Origin: DATDUP01 sp035290345
GTDB lineage: Bacteria; Patescibacteriota; Patescibacteriia; Magasanikbacterales; UBA922
Direction of reading: 5' to 3'
Assembly (NCBI GenBank): GCA_035290345.1
Contig: DATDUP010000036.1
Location: 1-21,459 of the forward strand
Length of the DNA: 21,459 nucleotides
Shown here one piece after another: positions 1 through 7,414 of the stretch (positions within the stretch are counted from its first letter, which is position 1; each line of letters starts with the position of its first letter). The translations under genes were made by a program, and so were the position numbers. A model generated the notes under the pieces. The model did no database searches. It worked only from the letters and a program-made list of their open reading frames with translations, and was not told the origin of the DNA.

Positions 1-282
1 AAAGTATTTGAAGGCAAAAAGCAACCCAAAACCTAAAGACAAACCTGAAAACAACACAAGACGCTTCATCTTTATCTCCGTTGTACGTTGAATAAAAATG
101 GCGGTAAAGTAACTGACGAGAGTATAAAAAAACAACAAAATACCATGACGAGGCTCCCATGACATGTAAAAAATATAACTCACCACCAAAAGAAGCACCC
201 ATCGCCAACGAACAGGTACCAAAAAATACAACCCAACGACAATAGGAAAAAAGAATAAATAACCAAGAGAATTAAACAGCAT
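1..282 (-). CDS. MBOAT family O-acyltransferase (AlgI-like), N-terminal part, cut by window edge
   Basis: The minus-strand frame stays open from the edge to a start near 282 and gives MLFNSLGYLFFFPIVVGLYF, followed by further hydrophobic segments and ending in GLLFAFKYF. The MLFNS opening, the first membrane helix, the SYIFYMSWEP segment and the later FKYF are characteristic of AlgI/DltB-type membrane-bound O-acyltransferases, which move acyl groups onto extracellular polysaccharide or other envelope sugars. Only about 94 residues of an expected 450-500 are inside the window, so the catalytic histidine cannot be seen. An upstream in-frame ATG at 291 would add three residues (MVN); the family start favours 282. 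No strong ribosome binding site is visible near either start. A good promoter lies at 341-369. Confidence 0.82.
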   Translation of the reverse strand, partial: MLFNSLGYLFFFPIVVGLYFLVPVRWRWVLLLVVSYIFYMSWEPRHGILLFFYTLVSYFTAIFIQRTTEIKMKRLVLFSGLSLGFGLLFAFKYF

Positions 283-340
283 ATTTACCATTAGATACAA
301 AACACCGGACCCCCCTCATTTAACTCCCAAAACTGCCAAA

Positions 341-369
341 ATTATACAAGAAAAAAACATAAAAGTCCA
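341..369 (-). promoter_or_regulatory. Promoter for the MBOAT gene
   Basis: On the minus strand a perfect -10 TATAAT (346-341) is preceded by TGGACT (369-364) with a 17-bp spacer. Transcription would start near 334 and give a leader of about 50 nt. It is back-to-back with the tRNA-Arg promoter. Confidence 0.6.
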
Positions 370-382
370 GCCCTAACCAGCC

Positions 383-411
383 TTGTTTTTTTTCTTCTGT
401 TTTGCTAATAT
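383..411 (+). promoter_or_regulatory. Promoter for tRNA-Arg (and probably the gene behind it)
   Basis: TTGTTT (383-388) and TAATAT (406-411) are separated by 17 bp, placing the start near 418, immediately before the tRNA at 420. No terminator follows the tRNA, so the same transcript probably reads into the CDS at 510. Confidence 0.72.
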
Positions 412-419
412 TACCCCAA

Positions 420-491
420 GTCCTCGTCGTTTAATGGATAAGACGCTAGCCTCCGGAGCTGGAAATCCAGGTTCGATTCCTGGCGAGGGCA
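420..491 (+). tRNA. tRNA-Arg, anticodon CCG
   Basis: A full cloverleaf can be drawn: acceptor GTCCTCG/CGAGGGC (one T-G pair), D arm containing GTTTAATGGATAAGAC, anticodon stem CTAGC/GCTGG with loop CTCCGGA (anticodon CCG, codon CGG), short variable region, T stem CCAGG/CCTGG with loop TTCGATT, and discriminator A at 491. The next bases are CAA, so the CCA end is not encoded and must be added after transcription. Confidence 0.95.
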
Positions 492-509
492 CAACTATAA
501 CCTCTGACT

Positions 510-1958
510 ATGACTAAATGGGTGGAACTGGCGCATGACAAAAAAACTTACATTTACCCCACCGCTATCTACTGGTTAGGGGCGCAATTAGTCTGTCGAG
601 AAATAGGCGCACCAGGAAGCATCATTGCTACTTGGTACAAACACCATAATTTTAGTTACCTGGTCTCTGAAGGTAATTTTATTCGTGCCGGACAACTGAT
701 TCTCGATCGACTGGAAAAGGATCCGGCCTTCTTAGAAAAAATTATCACCACCAATGAACAAATGATTCCGGCTATGCTGGCGGCAGCAGAAAAATTACAT
801 GGAGACTTAACCCAAATTAGTGGCCACGAACTTTATCAACGTTGGCAAAATTGGTTACACACGTTCCTTGCTCTTATGACCTACAGTGCGATGGGTACAG
901 TTATGGAAATGGAAGAGCCGCTACTTTCTAATCGCTTAGAGCAAATTATTAAAGATAGACTCGGAGAAAATCAACAGGATCTGGGAAAATGTTTTCAGAT
1001 TCTGACGACTTCTACCACCCGTACTGTAGCCGGAGAAGAAGAACAGGAGCTTCTGCGTCTTCGTCAGCGCCAATTAACCACTGGCTTATCGCCAGAAGAG
1101 ATCTCGGTTCATCAAAAAAGATATTCTTGGATCGGCTTCGGCTACACCGGACCCGGCTGGAATTGTCAGGACATCGAGGACCGTCTTTCTGCCCTACCTG
1201 ATACTGAGAATGGTCTTAAGCAGTTTGAGGAAGAAAAAAATAAGACCCTGTCCCAAACGCTTGCTGAACAGACAAACTGGGAAACAAGGCTGGGATTAAC
1301 GGAAAAAGAAAAATATCTTTTTCAAACCTTACGAACGCTTGGTTTTTGGAAATTTGAAAGAAAATTCCAAAATCAAAAAGCACACGAACTCATGGAAGAC
1401 TTCATCCGAGAAATCGCTCGCCGGAACAACCTGTCAATCCTCCAGGCCAAAATGATCGGACCGAATGAGATGGAAGATGTCCTAATTCATAATCGCGTTA
1501 ATCCTGACCAATTAAATGAGCGACTGAATGAATCAGTTGTGGTTTTTTCCGGCTCCAAATGTGAAGTCTGGGAAGGGTCGAGGGGCAAAGAAATCTTAAC
1601 GGAAATCCACCAATCACTGGCAGTTAATTTAGACCAAACAATTATCAAAGGGAGTACCGCCTATCCGGGCATCGCTCAAGGAACGGCCCGACAGGTGAAT
1701 ACAGTTGAGGACATGCAAAAACTGCAACCAGGCGATATCCTCATTTCCACCTCCACCAGTCCCCAAATCTTACCAGCGATGAAAAAGGCGGCGGCGATTG
1801 TCACTGATTCTGGTGGTATTACTTGTCACGCTGCCATTGTGGCTCGAGAAATAAAAATTCCGACCGTTATTGGAACAAAAATCGCCACTAAAATAATTAA
1901 AGACGGAGACCAGATAAGAGTCGATGCCGACCAGGCAATTATCACTATTATAAAATAG
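510..1958 (+). CDS. PEP-utilising-enzyme mobile-domain protein, no ATP-grasp domain
   Basis: This 482-residue protein ends in a clear PEP-utiliser mobile (phosphohistidine) domain at about residues 385-480: a TAYPGIAQGTA start, then TDSGGITCHAAIVAREI with the candidate phospho-acceptor His440, then a KIPTVIGT segment. In PEP synthase and pyruvate phosphate dikinase this domain swings a phosphohistidine between active sites. The first 380 or so residues are helical and charged, with a distinctive YSWIGFGYTGPGW segment near 205. They contain no glycine-rich ATP-grasp signature and no PEP-binding barrel that I recognise. A phosphotransfer or regulatory role is inference; the substrate is unknown. 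It starts 18 nt after tRNA-Arg with no clear Shine-Dalgarno sequence and probably shares its promoter. A small hairpin overlaps its stop. Confidence 0.8.
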   Translation: MTKWVELAHDKKTYIYPTAIYWLGAQLVCREIGAPGSIIATWYKHHNFSYLVSEGNFIRAGQLILDRLEKDPAFLEKIITTNEQMIPAMLAAAEKLHGDLTQISGHELYQRWQNWLHTFLALMTYSAMGTVMEMEEPLLSNRLEQIIKDRLGENQQDLGKCFQILTTSTTRTVAGEEEQELLRLRQRQLTTGLSPEEISVHQKRYSWIGFGYTGPGWNCQDIEDRLSALPDTENGLKQFEEEKNKTLSQTLAEQTNWETRLGLTEKEKYLFQTLRTLGFWKFERKFQNQKAHELMEDFIREIARRNNLSILQAKMIGPNEMEDVLIHNRVNPDQLNERLNESVVVFSGSKCEVWEGSRGKEILTEIHQSLAVNLDQTIIKGSTAYPGIAQGTARQVNTVEDMQKLQPGDILISTSTSPQILPAMKKAAAIVTDSGGITCHAAIVAREIKIPTVIGTKIATKIIKDGDQIRVDADQAIITIIK

Positions 1959-1975
1959 TTGGTTCACCAATTTTT
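1957..1975 (+). terminator. Short intrinsic terminator after the PEP-domain gene
   Basis: TTGG (1959-1962), loop TTCA and CCAA (1967-1970) are followed by five Ts (1971-1975). The stem can be lengthened slightly with A-T and G-T pairs that overlap the stop codon. It is weak, hence moderate confidence. Confidence 0.45.
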
Positions 1976-2163
1976 AATTCAATAAAAAAAAGAAATGACA
2001 AAAAATAGGAACGAGGTGAATAACAAAAATACGAAAAAAATATTTTATAAAGTCTATCTGTTTTCTCCAAAGTGAATTGGCGAATAATAAAAAAATAAAT
2101 TTTTAATAATTTTCATTTTTTTCTACCAAAAAGTTATGCACAGGTGTTTTTGACAAAAATCTA

Positions 2164-2192
2164 TTCAAAAAAAAATCAAATCAGGATATAAT
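2164..2192 (+). promoter_or_regulatory. Promoter for the lysine-triad peptide
   Basis: A perfect TATAAT (2187-2192) is preceded by TTCAAA (2164-2169) with a 17-bp spacer. Transcription would start near 2199. A TTGACA at 2150-2155 lies too far from this -10 to be its partner. The stretch 1976-2163 is AT-rich with no gene that I can support. Confidence 0.65.
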
Positions 2193-2198
2193 AATCAT

Positions 2199-2348
2199 AG
2201 GTCGATAGAAAAATTATAATTTTTCTCAACAAGTCCTTTACGCACATGCTTGTCGTGTAAAGAACTTCGTGTGTTGTGATCTGTTGGTGTGTGCCATGGT
2301 CACATCAAAAAAATAACACGTATCACAAAAATGAGAGGGGGTGTCTCT
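2199..2348 (+). promoter_or_regulatory. Structured 5' leader of the lysine-triad peptide
   Basis: About 150 nt separate the inferred start site from the ATG. Two sizeable hairpins can be drawn. H1 (2231-2267) pairs AAGT and CTTTAC with GTAAAG and ACTT across one mismatch. H2 (2274-2328) has an outer TTGTGAT/ATCACAA stem enclosing an inner TTGGTGTG/CACATCAA stem (one G-U pair) with loop TGCCATGGT. An 18-nt AT palindrome (GAAAAATTATAATTTTTC) precedes them. A GAGGGGG ribosome binding site lies at 2335-2341, and a GAGA/TCTC mini-stem around it could mask it. I do not recognise a known riboswitch family. Confidence 0.55.
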
Positions 2349-2459
2349 ATGAAAAAAGTTAAAAAAGCCAAGAAGACAAAAAAGGTGAAGAAAGTAAAGA
2401 AGGTTAAGAAAACCAAGAAAGTAAAGAAGGTTAAGAAAGCGAAAAAGGCTCGCAAATAA
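2349..2459 (+). CDS. 36-residue lysine-triad repeat peptide, histone H1-like character
   Basis: The reading frame is M, then eleven KKx triads in which x is only V, A or T, then RK and a stop. About two thirds of the residues are lysine or arginine and there are no acidic or aromatic residues. It has its own promoter, a strong purine-rich ribosome binding site (GAGGGGG, 7 nt before ATG) and a strong terminator 12 nt after the stop, which argues that this is a real gene rather than low-complexity noise. Lysine codons mix AAA and AAG. A nucleic-acid-binding, nucleoid- or ribosome-associated role is inference from composition, as for lysine-rich H1-like bacterial tails. I do not recognise a named family. 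Confidence 0.75.
   Translation: MKKVKKAKKTKKVKKVKKVKKTKKVKKVKKAKKARK
2388..2438 (+). repeat. Internal 24-nt direct repeat in the lysine-triad gene
   Basis: Bases 2388-2411 and 2415-2438 are identical and lie 27 nt apart, exactly nine codons or three KKx triads. This suggests growth by in-frame duplication, and that triad number may vary between strains. Confidence 0.8.
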
Positions 2460-2471
2460 TTTTTGCGCTTA

Positions 2472-2502
2472 AAAACAACCTGGAATTTCCAGGTTGTTTT
2501 TT
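2472..2502. terminator. Bidirectional intrinsic terminator
   Basis: The stem ACAACCTGG (2475-2483) / CCAGGTTGT (2489-2497) is flanked by an A-tract on the left and a run of Ts on the right. It therefore serves the lysine-triad gene on the plus strand and the long operon arriving on the minus strand. Its right edge overlaps the stop codon of the EndoQ-like gene. Confidence 0.9.
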
Positions 2503-3772
2503 ATTCCAGCTCCAGAGCAATCTGTTTCTTCCGGGTGCGCTCCCCCTCCTGGGCATATACTTTTACTATCCCAAACTCCCCATCATATCCTGGCCGCACG
2601 AAAATCTTTCCCGCTCGCACCCGCTCAATGGCTTGCGCCACATCCTCGCCTCCGAACTGGGCGATATCTCTCAAAGAAGAGTACAGGAGAATCTTGAACT
2701 CGTTCCCCAAATTCTGCAATAAATCAGTATATACTTGTTTAACTCGTTTAGTATTTACCCCTACTTGAAAAACATCCGCCAAAATCTCTGGCAAGGGCAC
2801 TAAACTTTTAAAAGGCACTCGCGCCAAATTTTCTGCTTCTTTTTCTGATCGATCCGCCAATTGCGAAACTCGATTACACACCCCGATGACCAAAGGCCGG
2901 TGGCACCGAGGACAAAGACCTTTTAATTTTCGCGTCTCTTCCGGCGAACAGACGAACTGACAGTCGCGATGGCCATCATAATGATATTTACCTTCTTCCG
3001 GATAAAACTCAATTGTATAAAGAAATTTATTCCGATCACCTTCCTGAATGATTCGCATTATTTCCGCATAGGACATATCCGCTTCATTGGCAAAAGAAAA
3101 AATATTCGCCTCCCGTCCCAACTTAGCACAACTATGCGCATCCGAATTAGAGATTAAAGTAATATTATCCAACTTAGACCAACGCCAATTCATTAACGGA
3201 TCAGAAGACAAACCAGTTTCAATAGCGCGCACCCGGGGTGTTAACTCTTCAAACGCCTCTTCCAAAGAATCATAACCGCCCTTAGAACCAAAAATCCCAA
3301 ACCAAGGTGTCCAAGCATGGGCCGGAATCAAAACCATTCTCTCATCTGTTTCCAAAATTAGCTGTAATAATTCCTTAGCGGTCAGACCTAATATGGGCCG
3401 GCCGTCAGATTTTAGATTGAATCCTCTACCTTCTAATTTTTGATTAAAACGAACGACTGTAGCTAAATCTGGAGCAAAAACACATAAATGCAAACGGCGA
3501 GTCTGTCCTTTGTGTTTTTTTATCACGGCCAATTCTGTACCCAACAAAAAGCGGGTCGGCGTGGAATTATTCTTCAACTTATATAACCCCGACTGGTCCT
3601 CAATCAAATTCTCCTGAAGATGGGCCAACCAGGCCGGGTGGGTAAAATCACCTGTGGCCACCACTTCAATCCCCCGCTGTTCACAAGCCTGGGCAATCTG
3701 AGGTAAATTTAAATCCCGAGAACAGGCTCGGGAATAGCGAGAATGGATGTGAAGATCCAAGACTTTTTCCAT
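2501..3772 (-). CDS. Endonuclease Q-like PHP-domain nuclease
   Basis: The 423-residue protein has the layout of the EndoQ family (old name: UvrD-like, TIGR00375). It carries an N-terminal PHP metal site with LHIHS (His8, His10), GDFTHP (Asp42, His45), Glu80, His95, AHAWTPWFG (His152) and SNSDAHS (Asp211, His213), then a zinc cluster with Cys271, Cys275, Cys287 and Cys290, then a helical C-terminal part ending near GYDGEFGIVKV. Characterised EndoQ from Thermococcales and some Bacillus nicks DNA on the 5' side of deaminated bases and abasic sites. That activity here is inference from family membership. It is last in the operon, 6 nt after the GNAT gene. Exonuclease III, another base-damage enzyme, is in the same window but in a different operon. 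Confidence 0.85.
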   Translation of the reverse strand: MEKVLDLHIHSRYSRACSRDLNLPQIAQACEQRGIEVVATGDFTHPAWLAHLQENLIEDQSGLYKLKNNSTPTRFLLGTELAVIKKHKGQTRRLHLCVFAPDLATVVRFNQKLEGRGFNLKSDGRPILGLTAKELLQLILETDERMVLIPAHAWTPWFGIFGSKGGYDSLEEAFEELTPRVRAIETGLSSDPLMNWRWSKLDNITLISNSDAHSCAKLGREANIFSFANEADMSYAEIMRIIQEGDRNKFLYTIEFYPEEGKYHYDGHRDCQFVCSPEETRKLKGLCPRCHRPLVIGVCNRVSQLADRSEKEAENLARVPFKSLVPLPEILADVFQVGVNTKRVKQVYTDLLQNLGNEFKILLYSSLRDIAQFGGEDVAQAIERVRAGKIFVRPGYDGEFGIVKVYAQEGERTRKKQIALELE

Positions 3773-3778
3773 AATTAA

Positions 3779-4108
3779 TTACAGGTCCAAACGAAATTCT
3801 AAGCCATAATTGGAGAAACCTAATTTCTGATAAAACTCATGGACTGTCTCCCGACTATGTCGGCTAGTGCCTATTACCTTATAACAACCACGATCTTTAG
3901 CCACCGCCACCGCCTCTTTTACTAATTGACTCCCCAAACCTTTATTCCGCTGGCTTTCTGCAACGAAAAGGTCCTCCAAAAGGGCATAGGGACGGTCATG
4001 AAGATCATTGGTGATAAAAAAAACATGGATACGGCCGACCTCTTGGCCAGCCTCTTGAACTGAAATGCGAACCGCTGATCCTGTTTTTTCCTCTCGGATG
4101 TAATTCAT
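3779..4108 (-). CDS. Small GNAT family N-acetyltransferase
   Basis: At 109 residues this is shorter than the usual 140-170 for the fold. The acetyl-CoA loop is visible as QRNKGLG (53-59), preceded by the LLEDLFVA strand and followed by the FYQKLGF motif (92-98) near the C-terminus. These are the core GNAT elements, so it is probably a minimal functional enzyme rather than a fragment. The acceptor is unknown. It lies 9 nt after yvcK and 6 nt before the EndoQ-like gene, clearly inside the operon. A role in amino-sugar acetylation is tempting beside GlmS but unsupported. Confidence 0.85.
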   Translation of the reverse strand: MNYIREEKTGSAVRISVQEAGQEVGRIHVFFITNDLHDRPYALLEDLFVAESQRNKGLGSQLVKEAVAVAKDRGCYKVIGTSRHSRETVHEFYQKLGFSNYGLEFRLDL

Positions 4109-4117
4109 AGTTGAAAC

Positions 4118-5074
4118 TTAGATGATAATTTCTCGAAAAATGTCAGCCAGCCGATCATAGTCAAATAAACCCACCGGCTTTTCATACTCCCGACTCCAGA
4201 CTTCATACTCAGGAATTTTTTCCTTGTCCGCTGGAAAAACCACCCATTCCCGCTTCTTATATTTTTCTTTTTCTTCTTTGTTGAGCGGATGGACGTTATG
4301 AACAACCAAATCAATTTTTCGAGGCAAATAAGCCTGAAGAGTCAAAACAAACTCGGAAAGTGTGGTCGGACCAGTTTCCCCATCTGCCGCATAAATACTC
4401 CCAGGAATAAAAACGATTTTTGCTGTGGAACGAGCAATCGCCTCTTGAATCCCATTGGGCAAAAGCGTGGCGATAATACTGGTGTGAAGACTACCGGGCC
4501 CGAGAAAAATATAATCCGCTCTCTCCAAAACCTTAACTGCCTCATGGTAGGCCAAAGGCGATGGTTCCTGCCAGACTTTTCTTATCCTCCTCTTTCGATC
4601 ATATTCCGGCCGATCAATTTTCTCTTCTGTTCGAACTATCTCCCCATTATCTAATTCCGCCACCAGGTCATTCAATTCTAAAGTAGACGGGTAAACATGG
4701 CCAACCGCTTCCACCGCTTGTTCCAAGGCCCGGACAGCCGCCAAGTAATCACCATCATACTGCGCGGAAAGGACCAAAAAAAGATTCCCCAAATTGTGGC
4801 GGTTCAGACGTCCGGCTGCCGAAAAACGATTTTTGTAAAAAATCTGTTTCAGGGTGACAAAATCATAAGGAGACAAAGATAAAATTGCCCGCATAATATC
4901 ACCAGGGGGCAAGGTCTTGAATTCTCGTCGCAATTCCCCAGATGAACCACCGGAATCACTCATGCTGACCACTGCCGACAATTCCACTTGGCCCCCAAAC
5001 TTTTTAAGGGCATTCAGGGTAGTAGCCGGGCCATTACCGCCACCGATGGCGACAACTTTTTTTTTCTTTTTCAT
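4118..5074 (-). CDS. yvcK: YvcK/GlmR-type UDP-GlcNAc-binding protein (CofD-like fold)
   Basis: The 318-residue protein carries family motifs: GGGNG (11-15) near the N-terminus, SDSGGSSGELR (39-49), PPGDIMRA (56-63) and HNLGN (92-96), plus a later LGPGSLHTSI segment and FIPGSIYAADGETG. Family members YvcK/GlmR of Bacillus, Listeria and mycobacteria bind UDP-GlcNAc and influence cell-wall carbon flux. In Bacillus GlmR has been reported to stimulate GlmS. Here yvcK directly follows glmS with a 9-nt gap, which fits that partnership. The CofD lactyl-phospho transferase has the same fold, but the overall motif set and length favour YvcK. An N-terminal run of five lysines precedes the first strand. 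Confidence 0.93.
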   Translation of the reverse strand: MKKKKKVVAIGGGNGPATTLNALKKFGGQVELSAVVSMSDSGGSSGELRREFKTLPPGDIMRAILSLSPYDFVTLKQIFYKNRFSAAGRLNRHNLGNLFLVLSAQYDGDYLAAVRALEQAVEAVGHVYPSTLELNDLVAELDNGEIVRTEEKIDRPEYDRKRRIRKVWQEPSPLAYHEAVKVLERADYIFLGPGSLHTSIIATLLPNGIQEAIARSTAKIVFIPGSIYAADGETGPTTLSEFVLTLQAYLPRKIDLVVHNVHPLNKEEKEKYKKREWVVFPADKEKIPEYEVWSREYEKPVGLFDYDRLADIFREIII

Positions 5075-5083
5075 ATTCTTTTC

Positions 5084-6910
5084 TTATTCTACGGTCACAC
5101 TTTTAGCTAAATTGCGTGGTCGATCTACGTCCCTTCCTAAAGCCACCGCAATATGATAGGCAAAAAGCTGAAGCGGAAGCGTATTCAATAGTGGTTCTAA
5201 CAATTCCATAGTGGCTGGCACGTAAATCACGTCTGCAGACAAATTGCGGACGTCTTCATCTCCTTCTGTGGCCAAAGCAATAATCGGACTATGCCGGGCC
5301 CGCACCTCTTCAACATTGCTCCGCATCTTTTCATACAATTGGTTTTTGGTAAGAATGGCCAAGGTCGGAAATTCCGAACAAAGTAGGGCGATGGGGCCAT
5401 GTTTCATTTCTCCACCCGGGTAAGCTTCGCTGTGGATATAAGTAATCTCTTTCAATTTCAACGAACCTTCCAAAGCTACTGGGTAATTGACCCCCCGACC
5501 TAAAAACATCAAATTCTTGTAATCTTTGTACTTCAAGGCGATCTTCTTAATCTCTTCATTTTTAGCTAACACCTGGTTCATCTTTTCGGGTATTTCTAAC
5601 AAGGCGCTCACTAACCTTTGCCCAGTAGCGATGGTCACCCGACGTAAACGCCCAAATTGCAAAGCATACAAAATTAAGATAGCCACCATATTTGTATAGG
5701 CTTTCGTCGAAGCCACGGCTAATTCTGGACCGGCATGAATGTAGGTGCCGCCGTCGTTTTCTCGGGCAATAGTTGACCCAACCACATTAACGATTCCTCG
5801 AACAAAAGCCCCTTTGCGTTTAGCTTCACGCAGGGCGGCCAAGGTATCGGCTGTTTCTCCAGACTGGGTAATACCAAATACTAATGTATCTTCATCAATA
5901 ATCGGATCCCGATAACGAAATTCGCTGGCCACATCCACTTCTGTAGGGATGCCAGCCAATCTTTCAAATGCATACTTGCCAATCATGGCCGCATAAGAAG
6001 CCGTACCACAGGCGATCAGGACAATCCGTTTGACGCGGCGCATTTCCTCATTAGTCATATTCAAACCGCCCAAATGGGCTGTCCCTTCTTCCAAATGTAA
6101 ACGACCACGAATCGCATCTTCGTAAACAGTGGGCTGATCGAAAATCTCTTTTAACATAAAGTGGTCAAACCCTTGTTTTTGCGCCTGTTCATCGTCCCAT
6201 TCAATCCGTTCCACGCATTTGACCACAGTCTCATCTTTCAGATTAAAAGTCTTAAGACCATTGGCCAATGACAATTCCGCCACTTCTCCATCATCCAAAA
6301 AAACTACTTGCTTAGTATACGCCAGCATGGGAGTAGCATCTGAGGCCAGATACAATTCATTATCGCCAATACCAACGACCAAAGGACTGCCTAGACGAGC
6401 GGCCACAATCTTGTCTTGCTCATCAGCGTGCATAACGGCCAGACCATAAGTACCTCGCACATGCGACAAGGCTTGTTCCACAGCCGGACGCAGATCCCCT
6501 TGGTAATGTTCCTCAATCAAGTGTGCCAAAACTTCGGTGTCTGTTTCTGAGACAAACTTATGTCGGGCCGCCAACCGCTCTTTTAATTCCCGATAATTTT
6601 CAATAATGCCATTATGGGCAATAACCAGTTTGTCTGTACAGGCAAAATGCGGATGAGCATTGGCTTCCGTCACCCCACCATGTGTAGCCCAACGGGTATG
6701 AGCAATACCAATGGTCCCGGCCAATTTCACCCCGGACAACCGTTCGGCTAAATTATCTATTTTCCCCACGGCTCGTAAACGCGTTATCCGACCGTCGTCT
6801 AGAATAGCCAAACCAGCGCTGTCATATCCCCGGTATTCCAGTCGCCGCAAACCTTGTAAAAGAATGGGGGCGGCTGGTTTCTGGCCAATGTAACCAACAA
6901 TTCCACACAT
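5084..6910 (-). CDS. glmS: Glutamine:fructose-6-phosphate aminotransferase (isomerising)
   Basis: The full-length 608-residue enzyme makes glucosamine-6-phosphate from fructose-6-phosphate and glutamine, the entry step to UDP-GlcNAc. The class II glutaminase domain starts with the nucleophile Cys2 (MCGIVGYIG) and has RGYDSAG, HTRWATHGG (71-79) and HNGIIENY (99-105). Two SIS sugar-isomerase domains follow, with GTASYAA, TQSGETADTLAAL, STKAYTN and GGEMKHGPIAL, and the protein ends in the conserved LAKSVTVE tail. It begins 3 nt after the gamma subunit of the oxidoreductase and is followed by yvcK. No glmS ribozyme could be placed, since there is no leader of its own inside the operon. Confidence 0.98.
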   Translation of the reverse strand: MCGIVGYIGQKPAAPILLQGLRRLEYRGYDSAGLAILDDGRITRLRAVGKIDNLAERLSGVKLAGTIGIAHTRWATHGGVTEANAHPHFACTDKLVIAHNGIIENYRELKERLAARHKFVSETDTEVLAHLIEEHYQGDLRPAVEQALSHVRGTYGLAVMHADEQDKIVAARLGSPLVVGIGDNELYLASDATPMLAYTKQVVFLDDGEVAELSLANGLKTFNLKDETVVKCVERIEWDDEQAQKQGFDHFMLKEIFDQPTVYEDAIRGRLHLEEGTAHLGGLNMTNEEMRRVKRIVLIACGTASYAAMIGKYAFERLAGIPTEVDVASEFRYRDPIIDEDTLVFGITQSGETADTLAALREAKRKGAFVRGIVNVVGSTIARENDGGTYIHAGPELAVASTKAYTNMVAILILYALQFGRLRRVTIATGQRLVSALLEIPEKMNQVLAKNEEIKKIALKYKDYKNLMFLGRGVNYPVALEGSLKLKEITYIHSEAYPGGEMKHGPIALLCSEFPTLAILTKNQLYEKMRSNVEEVRARHSPIIALATEGDEDVRNLSADVIYVPATMELLEPLLNTLPLQLFAYHIAVALGRDVDRPRNLAKSVTVE

Positions 6911-6913
6911 ATA

Positions 6914-7411
6914 TTAGAGTTTAAAATTATAATCACATCCAGCCTGAAAGGCTTGCTGATTTTCAACCCAGCCTGGTTTAGATGCCAATTTCTCTTGGAT
7001 GAATCCCTTCAATTCCTCTAATTTTATCATCCCCTTAGATTCTAAGATCTGGCTAATTAAACCCAGAAAAAAAAGATTCATACCTAAAGCTGGAATTTTT
7101 TTTGCTTGAAGCTCAGCCTGATATTCCTGATAATCTATTAATCCTGTCCCAGCAACCTGAAAAGCACGCGTCCGTTGGCGAGCCTGCTCAGACATTAGCA
7201 AAAGTAAGTCTGGTACAGAAAATTTGGGATAGGAAATCTTTTCATCCGCAATTTTTATAAAAGCTAGAGAGGATCCACCCCGCTGTTCCAGGCCATAATT
7301 CGGCAAATGAGAAATCTCCCAACCAGCGGACCAGGCGCTCCGACAAATTAATTCAGAAAGAAGCTGAATTCCCTGGCCACCGTCCCCAGCTAATAAGATT
7401 TTATATTCCAT
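6914..7411 (-). CDS. 2-oxoacid:ferredoxin oxidoreductase, gamma subunit
   Basis: The 165-residue protein has the GDGGQG loop (9-14) and the GLEQRGG motif (about 40-46) typical of the gamma (catalytic-interface) subunit of pyruvate/2-oxoacid ferredoxin oxidoreductases. It works with the alpha and beta subunits encoded immediately upstream to oxidise a 2-oxoacid to an acyl-CoA and pass electrons to ferredoxin in the cytoplasm. It sits 3 nt after beta and 3 nt before glmS. Substrate preference cannot be read from this subunit. Confidence 0.9.
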   Translation of the reverse strand: MEYKILLAGDGGQGIQLLSELICRSAWSAGWEISHLPNYGLEQRGGSSLAFIKIADEKISYPKFSVPDLLLLMSEQARQRTRAFQVAGTGLIDYQEYQAELQAKKIPALGMNLFFLGLISQILESKGMIKLEELKGFIQEKLASKPGWVENQQAFQAGCDYNFKL

Positions 7412-7414
7412 AGA

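Noticed and set aside
995..1201. Alternative frame inside the PEP-domain gene
   Set aside because: It is fully contained in a well-supported gene and has no start signal.
1995..2075. 26-codon frame MTKNRNEVNN... in the AT-rich gap
   Set aside because: No ribosome binding site or promoter fits it and the composition is just AT-rich background.
2134..2142. TTATGCACA, one mismatch from the DnaA box, in AT-rich DNA
   Set aside because: Only a single near-match occurs here. Other similar 9-mers (near 13736 and 19973) are isolated or inside a gene, and no dnaA, dnaN or box cluster is present, so an origin is not supported.
2463..2768. Plus-strand frame of about 100 residues
   Set aside because: It is antisense to the EndoQ-like gene, starts inside the terminator and reads as low-quality sequence.
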